Shown: positions 53,388 through 62,753 of the stretch, piece by piece
Numbering within the stretch: the stretch's first letter is position 1
Layout of the letters: each line of letters opens with the position of its first letter
Origin: Candidatus Lutibacillus vidarii
GTDB taxonomy: Bacteria > Actinomycetota > Actinomycetes > Actinomycetales > Dermatophilaceae
Reading direction: 5' to 3'
Assembly (NCBI GenBank): GCA_016717165.1
Contig: JADKGA010000003.1
Span: forward strand, 124,001-188,000
DNA length: 64,000 nucleotides
Notes under the pieces: generated by a model
What the model saw: only the letters and a program-made list of their open reading frames with translations
Database searches by the model: none
Told to the model about the DNA's origin: nothing
Translations under genes and position numbers: made by a program

Positions 53388-54635
53388 TCAGGTCGCCGAC
53401 GGACCGCCCTGACGCGACCACGACCCGGCATACACCCCGTCGTCGCACGCCCGCCCACCCTCGCCGAGGTCGAGCGGGGCGAAGGTGTCGACCATGACGG
53501 CTGTCTCGTCGAAGGACTCCTTGCCGATGGACGCCTCCATCGCGCCCGGCTGCGGCCCGTGCGCGTGACCCCCCGGATGCAGCGACACCGACCCCGTGGT
53601 GATGCCCGACCCGCGGCGCGCCTCGTAGTCACCGTCGACGTAGAACATCACCTCGTCGGAGTCGACATTCGAGTGGTAGTACGGCACCGGGATCGCCAGC
53701 GGGTGGTAGTCGACCTTGCGCGGCACAAAGTTGCAGATGACGAAGCCGGCGCCCTCGAACACCTGGTGCGCGGGCGGCGGCTGGTGCACTCGCCCAGTGA
53801 TCGGCTCGAAGTCGGCGATATCGAAGGCGTAGGGGTACAGACAGCCGTCCCACCCGACGACGTCGAGCGGGTGGTGCGGCTGGACGTGCACCGTCCCGGC
53901 GATCCCACCCGGCCCGGACCCGCGGTGCTTGACGAGCACCTCGGTCGCCTCGCCGGCGTCCGCGCCGATGTCCTCGGCGAGCAGCGGGCCGATGGGCAGG
54001 CGCAGGTCACGCTCACAGTAGGGCGCGTGCTCGAGGAGCTGCCCGTAGCGGGACAGGTAGCGCCGGGGTGGGGTGACATGCGAGCTCGCCTCCACGACGA
54101 CCAGCCGCAACGGCTCGCTGTATGACGCCTCGCCCTCGGCGACCGGGAGCCAGCGGTGCGTCGTCGCCCGAGGCATGACGAGATAGTCCCCGCGGTGGAG
54201 GTCCAGCACGCCGAAGACGGTCTCGACCCGTGCGGCGCCGCGTTCGACGTAGACGCACTCGTCGCCGACGGCGTTGCGGTACCACGGGCTCGCCGCGTCG
54301 GCGACGACATAGAGCAGCCGGACGTCCTTGTTGCCCAGGAGCAGCCGGCGTCCCCGGACCGGGTCGACCCCCACCCAGGACCGCTCCGGGAAGAGCCGAT
54401 GCGGCTGGAGATGCCGGGGCAGGAGCGGATGGTTCGGGGTCGTCGCATAGTCCCCGACGTCCCAGGTCCGCGACGCCGAGACGGCGGCCGGGATGGCCCG
54501 GTGGTAGAGCAGGGAGGAGTCCGACGAGAAGCCCTCCTCGCCCATGAGCTCCTCGAAGTACAGGTGTCCGGCCGGATCGCGGTGCTGGGTGTGCCGCTTC
54601 GGCGGGACGCTTCCCACGCTGAGGTAGTGCGCCAT
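53388..54635 (-). CDS. hmgA: Homogentisate 1,2-dioxygenase
   Basis: The 415-residue cupin-fold Fe(II) enzyme opens the homogentisate ring to maleylacetoacetate in tyrosine breakdown. DYLVMPRATTHRW, the VGWDGCLYPYAFDI segment and CNFVPRKVDYHPLAIPVPYYHSNVDSDEVMFYVDG are characteristic, as is SLHPGGHAHGPQPGA with the metal His. The ATG lies 8 nt after TAGGGT, suggesting leaderless transcription; the frame is open further upstream but is not coding. Confidence 0.92.
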   Translation of the reverse strand: MAHYLSVGSVPPKRHTQHRDPAGHLYFEELMGEEGFSSDSSLLYHRAIPAAVSASRTWDVGDYATTPNHPLLPRHLQPHRLFPERSWVGVDPVRGRRLLLGNKDVRLLYVVADAASPWYRNAVGDECVYVERGAARVETVFGVLDLHRGDYLVMPRATTHRWLPVAEGEASYSEPLRLVVVEASSHVTPPRRYLSRYGQLLEHAPYCERDLRLPIGPLLAEDIGADAGEATEVLVKHRGSGPGGIAGTVHVQPHHPLDVVGWDGCLYPYAFDIADFEPITGRVHQPPPAHQVFEGAGFVICNFVPRKVDYHPLAIPVPYYHSNVDSDEVMFYVDGDYEARRGSGITTGSVSLHPGGHAHGPQPGAMEASIGKESFDETAVMVDTFAPLDLGEGGRACDDGVYAGSWSRQGGPSAT

Positions 54636-54709
54636 AGACCCACACCCTAGGCCCGGCGGGCCGCTCGGGGCACGCGCGCACTCGCAGCCCGACCAGCCCA
54701 GCCCCAGGG

Positions 54710-55084
54710 CTACGACAGGAGCAGCCCGAGGATGGCGAGCAGCGGCAGGGTCCCCTGGATGGCGGCGGCGCGGGCCATCCTGCGGTCGCTGAGGATGAGG
54801 ACCAGCGCGGCGGCGAGCATCGAGCCGACCCCGGCGGCGACCAGCCCGACGGCGACGGCCCGGTGCGAGCCCCACAGCACGAGCCCGGCCCCGGTGACGA
54901 CGGCGAGAAAGAGGTTGTAGAAGCCCTGGTTGAACGCGAGGGGCTTGGTCACCGCCGCGGTCTCGGCGGTCGTGCCGAAGGCCGCTCGGGTGCTCGGATG
55001 CTCCCAGCGCAGCGACTCGAGCACGAAGATGTACACGTGGACCAGGGCAGCCAGCCCGGCAGCGCCGAGGGCGAAGACTCGCAT
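54710..55084 (-). CDS. DUF1304 small membrane protein
   Basis: A 124-residue protein with four predicted membrane helices, matching DUF1304: ALVHVYIFVLESLRW, the conserved NQGFYNLFLAV and the C-terminal QGTLPLLAILGLLLS. Function is unknown. TATAGT lies 6 nt before the ATG, again leaderless; the few codons of open frame upstream are not needed. It sits between hmgA and fahA, but nothing ties it to tyrosine catabolism beyond position. Confidence 0.82.
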   Translation of the reverse strand: MRVFALGAAGLAALVHVYIFVLESLRWEHPSTRAAFGTTAETAAVTKPLAFNQGFYNLFLAVVTGAGLVLWGSHRAVAVGLVAAGVGSMLAAALVLILSDRRMARAAAIQGTLPLLAILGLLLS

Positions 55085-55173
55085 CCGGCGACTATAGGCC
55101 CCGCCGGACCGGCAGGCGATCACGTAGCCTGCGGTGTGGCCGTACCCGCGGCGCCGAAACCTCCGGAGGACAG

Positions 55174-56388
55174 ATGACCACCTGGCCCGATGTTCCCGCC
55201 GACCACCCCTTCGGTCGGGACGCCCTCCCCTACGGCGTCATGGTCACCCCGGCGGGCAGCAGGATCGTCGTCCGGTATGGCGACCACGCCCTCGACCTGC
55301 GCGCGGTGGCCGACCTCGAGCCGGACTCGGCGTGGGCGCGAGCCTGGCGGGAGCCGACCCTCGACGCCTTCCTCGCCCTGGGCCGACGGGACTGGGATGC
55401 GGCCCGGGTCTGGCTGCGCGACGCCCTCGCGGACCCCGGTCGGCAGGAGGAGTGGGCGGCATACCTCACTCCGGTCGAGCAGGTGAGCCTCGCGCTGCCC
55501 TTCACCGTCGGGGACTATGTCGACTGCTACGCCAGCGAGCACCACGCGACCAATGTGGGGCGGATCTTCCGGCCGGACGGTGAGGCGCTGACACCGAACT
55601 GGCGGCATCTGCCGATCGGGTATCACGGTCGCTCCCAGACCGTCGTCGTCACCGGCACCGACGTCATCCGACCCACCGGGCAGCGTAAGCCGCCGACGTC
55701 GGACACCCCGGTCTTCGGGCCGTCGGTGCGGCTCGACATCGAGGCCGAGCTCGGCTTCGTCGTCGGCGGACCGCGGACGGCGCTCGGCTCGCGGGTCAGC
55801 GTGGACGAGGCCGACGAGCACCTGTTCGGCGTCGTCCTGCTCAACGACTGGAGCGCCCGCGACATCCAGGCCTGGGAGTACGTGCCGCTCGGCCCCTTCC
55901 TCGGCAAGTCCTTCGCGACGTCGATCTCCGGCTGGGTCCTGCCGATGGCGGCGCTGTCTGCGGCGCGGGTGCCGCTGCCCATCCAGGAGCCGCTGCCGCT
56001 GCCCTACCTGTGTGGTCACGCCGCCACCGGCTATGACGTCCACCTCGAGGTCGCCGTCAACGGCTCGGTCGTCAGCCGTCCGGAGTATGCCGGTCTCTAC
56101 TGGGCGCCGCAGCAGATGCTGGCGCACATGACCGTCAACGGTGCGACGACCGGCCCGGGCGACCTCTTCGGGAGCGGGACGATCTCGGGCCCGCGGGCCG
56201 ACCAGCGCGGGTCCTTCCTCGAGCTGTCCTGGAATGGGACCGAGCCCTTCGCGCTCGCCGACGGGACGACCCGGACCTTCCTCGAGGACGGCGACACGGT
56301 CACCCTGCGCGCCTGGGCACCGGGGCCGACCCCCGGGTCACGCGTCGGCTTCGGCGAGGTCACCGGCCGGGTGCTCCCCGCCCGCTGA
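55174..56388 (+). CDS. fahA: Fumarylacetoacetase
   Basis: A 404-residue enzyme that cleaves fumarylacetoacetate to fumarate and acetoacetate, the last step of tyrosine breakdown. GDYVDCYASEHHATNVGRIFRP, LPIGYHGRSQTVVVTG (general-base His) and DIEAELGFVVG (metal Glu) are present, as are NDWSARDIQAWEYVPLGPFLGKSF and LPYLCGHAATGYD. An N-terminal SH3-like domain of about 110 residues precedes the catalytic domain. GGAGGACAG lies before the ATG. It is divergent from the DUF1304 gene. Confidence 0.94.
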   Translation: MTTWPDVPADHPFGRDALPYGVMVTPAGSRIVVRYGDHALDLRAVADLEPDSAWARAWREPTLDAFLALGRRDWDAARVWLRDALADPGRQEEWAAYLTPVEQVSLALPFTVGDYVDCYASEHHATNVGRIFRPDGEALTPNWRHLPIGYHGRSQTVVVTGTDVIRPTGQRKPPTSDTPVFGPSVRLDIEAELGFVVGGPRTALGSRVSVDEADEHLFGVVLLNDWSARDIQAWEYVPLGPFLGKSFATSISGWVLPMAALSAARVPLPIQEPLPLPYLCGHAATGYDVHLEVAVNGSVVSRPEYAGLYWAPQQMLAHMTVNGATTGPGDLFGSGTISGPRADQRGSFLELSWNGTEPFALADGTTRTFLEDGDTVTLRAWAPGPTPGSRVGFGEVTGRVLPAR

Positions 56389-56415
56389 CCACGCCGCCGG
56401 CCCATCCGCCACCGA

Positions 56416-57345
56416 CTACCGGGTGCGGACCACCTGGGTCTTGGCGAGCTTGTCGTGCAGCGCCTGCCGCTTGTCGTCCCACAGCGGCCACAGTGCGTCG
56501 AGCAGGCCGACCAGGCCCATGAACGACAGCCCCGGGATATTCCCGATGGCCCAGATGACCTGACGCAGGAGAACCGCGCCCAGCGGGAGGCGTCCGGGCC
56601 GTTCCCGTAGGCGCACCCCGATCCCGAGGAGCAGCTTGCCCGGGGTGGCCCCCTTGAGCAGCAGGAAGATCGACTCGTAGAGCAGGCCGACGGCGAGGGC
56701 GACCAGGGCGACGGTGAGCAGCGGCCCCTGGATGGCGGCGGCCATCTCCGTCGGCGTGGGCTGAACCGGGGTCTGGCCCTGGCGCGCCTGCCGGTCCATC
56801 TCCTCGAAGAGATCGACGAAGTAGGTCCCGACCCGCGAGAGCGGGTCGTAGACCAGCGGGATGGTGATGGCCGTCATGAGCAACCAGTCGACGATGCGGG
56901 CGCCGAGGCGGCTACCCATCGACGCCAGCGGCACGCCGTCCGGGGTGGCCTTGACGACGATCCCAAATGCCCCGCCGGGCTGGTACCCCCCCACCCCCGG
57001 GTAGCCGGGTGCGCCGGGATAGCCGGGCGCCGCACCTGGATAGCCAGGCGCACCCGGGTATGCCGCCCCGCCGCCGGACGTCTGCCCCGGCTGCTGCCCC
57101 GGTTGCTGCCCGTACGGGGGCTGCGGGGTCTGGGCTTGGTCGACGGGCCGGCTCTGCTGGAAGACCGACGAGTCTGCCTGGGGCACACCGGCGGCGGGCG
57201 CTGTCGGCAGCGGCGAGGTCATCGGCGGGATCCCGGGCGCCGGTGGGGCCTTGGGCGTGCGGTGGTCGGTCCAGAGCACCCCGTCCCAATAGCGCAGGTG
57301 GGTGGGGTCCTGGGGGTCGTCATACCAGCCGGAGGGGGCGCTCAT
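56416..57345 (-). CDS. RDD family membrane protein with N-terminal DUF2510
   Basis: The 309-residue product begins with a DUF2510 motif (GWYDDPQDPTHLRYWDGVLWTDH). A Gln/Pro/Gly/Tyr-rich disordered segment with PGAPGYPG repeats (about 70-125) follows, and then an RDD domain with four hydrophobic segments (SRLGARIVDWLL, the RDD-type Arg and Asp). RDD proteins are of uncertain function; some are exchangers. It is 10 nt downstream of the succinate-semialdehyde dehydrogenase gene and probably in its operon. Confidence 0.88.
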   Translation of the reverse strand: MSAPSGWYDDPQDPTHLRYWDGVLWTDHRTPKAPPAPGIPPMTSPLPTAPAAGVPQADSSVFQQSRPVDQAQTPQPPYGQQPGQQPGQTSGGGAAYPGAPGYPGAAPGYPGAPGYPGVGGYQPGGAFGIVVKATPDGVPLASMGSRLGARIVDWLLMTAITIPLVYDPLSRVGTYFVDLFEEMDRQARQGQTPVQPTPTEMAAAIQGPLLTVALVALAVGLLYESIFLLLKGATPGKLLLGIGVRLRERPGRLPLGAVLLRQVIWAIGNIPGLSFMGLVGLLDALWPLWDDKRQALHDKLAKTQVVRTR

Positions 57346-57355
57346 AGCTCCATCC

Positions 57356-58849
57356 TCACATGGAGATGCCGATGTACTTGGTCTCGAGGAACTCGTCGAT
57401 GCCCACCGCGCCGCCCTCGCGGCCCAGACCGGACTGCTTCATCCCACCGAAGGGCGCAGCCGGGTTCGAGACGATGCCCTGGTTGATCCCGACCATCCCG
57501 GACTCGAGCGCCTCGCCGACCCGTAGCGCCCGGCGCAGGTCGTTGGTGAAGACGTACGAGACCAGGCCGAACTCGCTGTCGTTGGCCGCGGCGATGACCT
57601 CCTCCTCGGTCGAGAAGGGGGTGAGCGGGGCGACCGGGCCGAAGATCTCCTCCCGGGCCATCGCGGCCGAGGCGGGGACGCCGGTGATGACGGTCGGCGG
57701 GTAGAAGTAGCCGGCGCCGCCGGGCGCCTGACCGCCGACGAGGACGGTGGCGCCCTTGCCGACGGCGTCGGCGACGAGCTCGCTCACCTTGTCGAGGGCC
57801 GCCTGGTCGATCAGCGGGCCGACCCGCACGCCCTCGACGGTCCCGCGGCCGACGGGCAGGGCAGCCATGGCCGCCGAGAGCCGCTCGCCGAACTCGCCGA
57901 TGATCGACTCGTGCACGTAGATGCGGTTGGCGGCTGTGCACGCCTCGCCCATGTTCCGCATCTTCGCCAGCATCGCGCCGTTGACCGCCTCGTCGAGGTT
58001 GGCGTCCTCGAAGACGATGAAGGGGGCATTGCCGCCGAGCTCCATCGAGGTCCGCAGCACCTGGTCGGCGCACTGTTCGAGGAGGATCTTGCCGACCCGG
58101 GTCGAGCCGGTGAAGGACAGCTTGCGGGCCTTGCCCGAGCGGACCAGCGGCTCCATCACGGCATTGGAGTGCATGCAGGTGATGACATTGACGACGCCCT
58201 CGGGCAGCCCGGCCTCCCGGAGGATCTCGACCAGCGCCAGCATCGACAGCGGCGTCTGATGCGCGGGCTTGATGACGCTGGTGCACCCGGCCGCGATGGC
58301 CGGCCCGAGCTTGCGGGTGCCCATCGCCATGGGGAAGTTCCACGGTGTGATGAGCAGGGTGGGGCCGACCGGCTGCTTGGTGACGAGCAGCCGGGCGTTC
58401 CCGGCGGGCGCGGTCAGATAGCCGCCGTCGATCCGGGTGGCCTCCTCGGCGAAGTGCCGGAAGAACTCGGCGGCATACGTGATCTCGCCCTTGGCCTCGG
58501 CGACCGGCTTACCCATCTCCAAGGTCATGAGCAGGGCGAGGTCGTCGATCCGTTCGTGCATGAGCCGGAAGGCGGTCATGAGGATGTCCGAGCGCGAGCG
58601 CGGCGACATCGCGGCGAAACCGGCCTGCGCGGCGACCGCGGCGTCGAGGGCAGCCATCCCGTCCTCGGGAGTGGCGTCGGCGACCGAGCAGATCACCGCG
58701 CCGGTCGCCGGGTCGAGCACCTCGAGGGTCTCCCCGCTGCTGGAGTCCACCCACCGCCCGGCGATGAACAGCTGCTTGGGCACGGCGCCGACGACCCGCG
58801 CCTCCTCTGCCGAGAGCTGGGCGGGCGCGGTGGTCAGGTCGGAGCTCAT
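57356..58849 (-). CDS. gabD: Succinate-semialdehyde dehydrogenase (NAD(P)+), aldehyde dehydrogenase superfamily
   Basis: A 497-residue enzyme that oxidises succinate semialdehyde to succinate, linking GABA breakdown to the TCA cycle. Glu270 in MELGGNAPFIVF is the general base and Cys304 in GEACTAANRIYVH the nucleophile. TPWNFPMAMGTRKLGPAIAAGC and FTGSTRVGK are cofactor-side motifs. Specificity is assigned by similarity to the GabD group; no GABA aminotransferase lies nearby. It is downstream of the DEAD-box gene in the same direction. Confidence 0.9.
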   Translation of the reverse strand: MSSDLTTAPAQLSAEEARVVGAVPKQLFIAGRWVDSSSGETLEVLDPATGAVICSVADATPEDGMAALDAAVAAQAGFAAMSPRSRSDILMTAFRLMHERIDDLALLMTLEMGKPVAEAKGEITYAAEFFRHFAEEATRIDGGYLTAPAGNARLLVTKQPVGPTLLITPWNFPMAMGTRKLGPAIAAGCTSVIKPAHQTPLSMLALVEILREAGLPEGVVNVITCMHSNAVMEPLVRSGKARKLSFTGSTRVGKILLEQCADQVLRTSMELGGNAPFIVFEDANLDEAVNGAMLAKMRNMGEACTAANRIYVHESIIGEFGERLSAAMAALPVGRGTVEGVRVGPLIDQAALDKVSELVADAVGKGATVLVGGQAPGGAGYFYPPTVITGVPASAAMAREEIFGPVAPLTPFSTEEEVIAAANDSEFGLVSYVFTNDLRRALRVGEALESGMVGINQGIVSNPAAPFGGMKQSGLGREGGAVGIDEFLETKYIGISM

Positions 58850-58924
58850 GAGGACCTCTTCGTCGAGGGCTGGGACGAGATACGCCCACAGCGTATGACG
58901 TCCGCAGCGTCCCTCGCCGCGGGG

Positions 58925-60976
58925 TCAGTACTGGCCGGGCTCCCGACGGCCGCGGAAGCTCCGCGGCGCGCCACCGGTCGACCGGGCGGGACGGTCCGAC
59001 CGACCCGAGCGCTCGGGGCGTCCGCCCCAGCGCGGCCCGGACGCCCGAACGGGTCGCTCGACCATGCGGCGCAGGGTCTCCTCGGAGACCGGGACACCCG
59101 ACGGGTCGCTGGCCCCGGTCGACTCCTGCAGGCTCGGGTCGCTCGGCGTGGCCGACACCGGCCGGATGTCGATCCCGGCCGCCTCGGCGAGGCGCGTCAT
59201 ACCGCGCCGCTGGTGCGGCAGGGCCAAGGTGACGACGGTGCCGCCGGCACCGGCGCGGGCCGTGCGGCCGGCGCGGTGGAGGTAGTCCTTGTGGTCCGCG
59301 GGCGGGTCGACCTGGATCACCGCGGTGACATCGTCGACATGCAGCCCGCGAGCCGCGACATCGGTGGCGACGAGGACAGGGATCCGGCCCTCCTTGAAGG
59401 CCTCCAGCACCCGGGAGCGCTGCCCCTGGTTGAGCCCACCGTGCAAGGCCGCCGCGAAGACCCCGGCCTCACGCAGCTGCAGCGCCACCCGGTCGGCGCC
59501 GAGCTTGGTCCGGACGAAGACGACGGTGCGTCCCTCGCGGTTCGACAGCTCGGCGGTCAGGGCCTTCTTGTGTTTGGGCTCGACGAGGAGGATGTGGTGC
59601 TCCATCGCCTCGATGGTCGCCGTTCCCGGGTCGGTGGCGTGCTCGACCGGGTCGGTGAGGTACCGCTCGACGAGGGTGTCGACGCCGCGGTCGAGGGTCG
59701 CCGAGAAGAGTAGCCGCTGGCCGCCCTCGGGGATCTCGTCGAGGATCCGGGTGACCTCGGGCATGAAGCCCATGTCGGCCATGTGGTCGGCCTCGTCGAG
59801 GACCGCGATCTGCACCTGCGAGAGATCGGCGGCACCCCGGTCCATGAGGTCGATGAGGCGGCCCGGGGTGGCGACGAGCAGGTCGACCCCCCGCTCGAGC
59901 GCGTCGATCTGCGGCGGGTACGGCATCCCCCCGGCGACGAGCCGTGAGGAAAGGTGCAGCGCCTTGACGATAGGCAGCAGCGCCTGGGTCACCTGGACGG
60001 CGAGCTCGCGGGTGGGGACGAGGACGACGGCGCGCGGGCGCCGCGGGGCGGCCCGGCCACCGGCCACGGACAGCCGGGTAAGCATCGGCAGCCCGAAGGC
60101 CAAGGTCTTGCCCGAGCCGGTGCGGCCCCGACCGAGGACATCGCGGCCGGCGAGGGCGTCGGGGATCGTCGCGGTCTGGATCGCGAAGGGCTCGGTGATG
60201 CCCTGCCGGGCCAGCTCGTGGGTCACCGCTGCGGGTAGCCCTAGGGCCGCGAACGCGCTGTCGCGCAGGTCGTATGCCGGCCAGGACGGCGTGTCCGGAC
60301 GCTGCCGACGCTCGGCGCGTTCGACCGGGTCGGGACGCGGCGTGCGCAGCGGCCGGGCCGGGCGGTCCTCGCGACGAGCCGGACGGTCCTCACGCGGCAC
60401 CCAACCCTCCCGACGAGCCGGCCGGTCCTCACGCGGCACCCAACCCTCCCGACGAGCCGGACGGTCCTCACGCGGCACCCAACCCTCACGACGAGCCGGC
60501 CGGTCCTCACGCGGCACCCAACCCTCCCGACGAGCCGGACGGTCCTCACGTGGCACCCAACCCTCCCGACGTGCCGGGCGGGCGTCGCCCGACCGCGGGC
60601 GCTGGTCACCACGGGGCGACCAGTCCTCGCGACGGGAAGGACGGCCCTCGGCTCGCGCCGGACGCTCCTCGAACCGTGCCGGACGCTCCTCGAAACGTGC
60701 GGGGCGCTCGTCGCGGCGGGCCGGGCGGGAGTCCGCCCGCATCGGGCGGGCGTCCTGGCGAGGCCCTCGGGCTCCGTCCCTGCCGCCACGCTCGGCGCGC
60801 TCAGCGCGGTCAGGGCGGCCGCCGAAACCATCGGAACGGGCGGGTCGGGCGCTGCCGATGGCTCGGCCTGGTTCGCTGCCTCGGGCCTTGCTCGTGCGGG
60901 CTTGGGCCTTCTTGGCCGCCGACCAGCGGGCTTTCGGGGTGCCGGACGCGGACGCGCTGTGGCGCGGCTTGCTCAT
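58925..60976 (-). CDS. DEAD-box RNA helicase with an expanded Arg-rich N-terminal tail
   Basis: The 683-residue protein has a helicase core in the last 450 residues: Q motif (Gln267), Walker A GRGRTGSGKT (282-291), PTRELA, DEAD at 394-397, SAT at 425-427, and the second RecA domain with LHGGLNQGQR, ATDVAARGLH and HRAGRTAR. The first 230 residues are disordered and rich in Arg, Pro, Glu and Asp, including five tandem 13-residue units (REGWVPREDRPAR) at about 138-202. Such tails drive RNA binding and condensate formation. The likely role is ribosome assembly or cold-stress RNA remodelling. AAGG precedes the ATG. Confidence 0.92.
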   Translation of the reverse strand: MSKPRHSASASGTPKARWSAAKKAQARTSKARGSEPGRAIGSARPARSDGFGGRPDRAERAERGGRDGARGPRQDARPMRADSRPARRDERPARFEERPARFEERPARAEGRPSRREDWSPRGDQRPRSGDARPARREGWVPREDRPARREGWVPREDRPARREGWVPREDRPARREGWVPREDRPARREGWVPREDRPARREDRPARPLRTPRPDPVERAERRQRPDTPSWPAYDLRDSAFAALGLPAAVTHELARQGITEPFAIQTATIPDALAGRDVLGRGRTGSGKTLAFGLPMLTRLSVAGGRAAPRRPRAVVLVPTRELAVQVTQALLPIVKALHLSSRLVAGGMPYPPQIDALERGVDLLVATPGRLIDLMDRGAADLSQVQIAVLDEADHMADMGFMPEVTRILDEIPEGGQRLLFSATLDRGVDTLVERYLTDPVEHATDPGTATIEAMEHHILLVEPKHKKALTAELSNREGRTVVFVRTKLGADRVALQLREAGVFAAALHGGLNQGQRSRVLEAFKEGRIPVLVATDVAARGLHVDDVTAVIQVDPPADHKDYLHRAGRTARAGAGGTVVTLALPHQRRGMTRLAEAAGIDIRPVSATPSDPSLQESTGASDPSGVPVSEETLRRMVERPVRASGPRWGGRPERSGRSDRPARSTGGAPRSFRGRREPGQY
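60384..60578. repeat. Five tandem 39-bp repeats inside the DEAD-box gene
   Basis: Units begin at 60384, 60423, 60462, 60501 and 60540 and differ by only a few bases. Each encodes 13 residues. The near identity at DNA level, including third positions, shows recent expansion rather than old duplication. Confidence 0.92.
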
Positions 60977-61016
60977 GGGATCAACCTTCGGTGTGGTGGC
61001 AGGCACGCCTTGTCAG

Positions 61017-61424
61017 TCACCGGGGTTGGTGGGGAATCGCGAGCCTTGCGGTGCGGCGGTAACGCCCGCCGGGGCGAAGTCCCCATCCTACCAGGACAAC
61101 GAGCACCCCCAGGACGTCCATGACGACATCCCACACATCCCCGGACCGCCGCGGGAGGACGGCATACTGCACCAGCTCACTGACCGGCGCATGCACGAGG
61201 AAGGCGACTGCAACCCATCGCGTCGACAGCCCAGCGCGCAACCCGACCGCGACCGGCACGGCGAAGAGCAGCACGTGAACCACCTTGTCGGTCATCGCTG
61301 GCGCCGAGACGCTCGGCGTTCTCGGCAGGTAGAGCACGACGAGCTGGGCCAGGACGGCCACCCCGAAGGCGAGCGCCCAGAGCCGCGAGCTCGGAGCGCC
61401 CATGGATCGGCGGGCTGGGGTCAC
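61017..61424 (-). CDS. VanZ-like membrane protein
   Basis: A 135-residue protein with four predicted helices. TDKVVHVLLFAVPVAVGL and the SELVQYAVLPRRSGDVWDVVMDVLGVLVVLVGWGL segment carry the small-domain VanZ signature (Glu/Gln and Asp residues within helices 3-4). VanZ-type proteins influence teicoplanin sensitivity and membrane lipids; the role here is unknown. I took the GTG with GAGG 5 nt upstream; an ATG seven codons later is the alternative. It lies 43 bp after hppD and 40 bp before the helicase gene. Confidence 0.75.
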   Translation of the reverse strand: MTPARRSMGAPSSRLWALAFGVAVLAQLVVLYLPRTPSVSAPAMTDKVVHVLLFAVPVAVGLRAGLSTRWVAVAFLVHAPVSELVQYAVLPRRSGDVWDVVMDVLGVLVVLVGWGLRPGGRYRRTARLAIPHQPR

Positions 61425-61467
61425 GACAGCCTCAAACGTCCGCGGCCGGCCCGGCGTTCCCCACGGG

Positions 61468-62697
61468 TCACAGGTTCCCGCGGCGCTCCTGCTCGCGCTC
61501 GATCGACTCGAAGAGGGCCTTGAAGTTGCCCTTCCCGAAGCCCAGCGACCCGTGCCGCTCGATGATCTCGAAGAAGACCGTCGGGCGGTCCCCGAGGGGC
61601 TTGGTGAAGATCTGGAGGAGGTAGCCCTCCTCGTCCCGGTCGACAAGGATCCGGCGCGCCTTGAGCTCCTCGATCGGCACCCGGACCTGACCGATCCGGG
61701 CCCGCAGCGCCGGGTCGTCGTAGTACGCGTCGGGGGTGTCGAGGAACTCCACGCCCTCGGCGCGCAACGCGTCGACGCACTCGATGATGTCGCCCGTGGC
61801 GAGCGCGAGGTGCTGGGCACCAGCACCGGAGTAGAACTCGAGGTACTCCTGGATCTGGCTCTTCCGCTTGCTCACCGCCGGTTCGTTGAGCGGGAACTTC
61901 ACCCGGTGGTTGCCATTGGCGACGACCTTCGACATCAGCGCGGAGTACTCCGTGGCGATATCGTCGCCGACGAACTCGGCCATGTTCACAAAGCCCATGA
62001 CGGAGCGGTAGAAGCTCACCCAGGTGTCCATCGCGCCGAGCTCGACATTGCCGACGACGTGGTCGAGGGCCTGGAAGAGCCGCTTGGGTGCGCCCGCTCG
62101 CTTGACATATGACGACGAGGTCGGCACATAGCCGGGGACGTGCGGGCCGGCATACCGGGCTCCGTCGACGACCCGCTGGACCAGCGTGTGGCGGGTCTCG
62201 CCATAGGTGGCGATCGCGGCGAGCCGGACCGAGCCGAACTCGTCGGTCACGGTGTACGGCTCGGCGAGGATCCGCGCACCGACCGAGCGGGCGTGCTCGA
62301 CGCACCGGTCGACGTCAGGCACCTCGAGGCCGATGTCGACGACACCGTCACCGTGCGCGGCGTGGTGGGCGATCAGCGGGCTGTCCGGGCTCACCGCGCC
62401 CTTGAGGACGAACTTGATCGACCCGGACTTGAGGACGAAGGCCTTGTGGTCGCGGGTGCCGTGCTCGGGGCCGGTGTAGGCGATGAGCTCCATCCCCCAC
62501 ACGCTCTGGAAGTAGTGCGCGGCCTGGGTCGCATTGCCGACGACGAAGACGACCGCGTCCCACCCGGTGACCGGGAAGGGGTCGGTGCTCGCGTCGTAGT
62601 CGACAAGGCCGACGAGGTCCTTGAGCTGGTCGAGGTCGAGCTGGGCGTCGCGCTCCTGGTCGGTCAGCTCGACGTGCGTCAGGGGTGTCCCGGTCAT
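61468..62697 (-). CDS. hppD: 4-hydroxyphenylpyruvate dioxygenase
   Basis: A 409-residue Fe(II) dioxygenase that converts 4-hydroxyphenylpyruvate to homogentisate. The metal ligands are His213 (LDHVVGNV), His296 (AQHLALAT) and Glu377 (FFEIIERHG). KGNFKALFESIEREQ is the C-terminal helix that gates the active site. Its product is the substrate of HmgA encoded 7 kb away. It is divergent from an AsnC/Lrp-type regulator, which probably controls it. Confidence 0.96.
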   Translation of the reverse strand: MTGTPLTHVELTDQERDAQLDLDQLKDLVGLVDYDASTDPFPVTGWDAVVFVVGNATQAAHYFQSVWGMELIAYTGPEHGTRDHKAFVLKSGSIKFVLKGAVSPDSPLIAHHAAHGDGVVDIGLEVPDVDRCVEHARSVGARILAEPYTVTDEFGSVRLAAIATYGETRHTLVQRVVDGARYAGPHVPGYVPTSSSYVKRAGAPKRLFQALDHVVGNVELGAMDTWVSFYRSVMGFVNMAEFVGDDIATEYSALMSKVVANGNHRVKFPLNEPAVSKRKSQIQEYLEFYSGAGAQHLALATGDIIECVDALRAEGVEFLDTPDAYYDDPALRARIGQVRVPIEELKARRILVDRDEEGYLLQIFTKPLGDRPTVFFEIIERHGSLGFGKGNFKALFESIEREQERRGNL

Positions 62698-62753
62698 GTG
62701 CCGAGAGTGGGGCCCGTCACTGCCGTGGTCAACCGTTCGTCCCGGAGGTGGAC

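Noticed and set aside
56870..57130. Repetitive Pro/Gly/Tyr coding in the RDD gene as a possible mobile repeat
   Set aside because: It is a typical disordered linker of DUF2510-RDD proteins with imperfect codon repeats.
57911..59713. 600-codon open frame opposite gabD and the helicase
   Set aside because: Shadow frame; crosses the boundary between two real genes on the opposite strand.
60384..60578. Regular 39-bp repeats considered as a CRISPR array
   Set aside because: No spacers separate the units; they are directly abutting, in frame and translated within a helicase gene.
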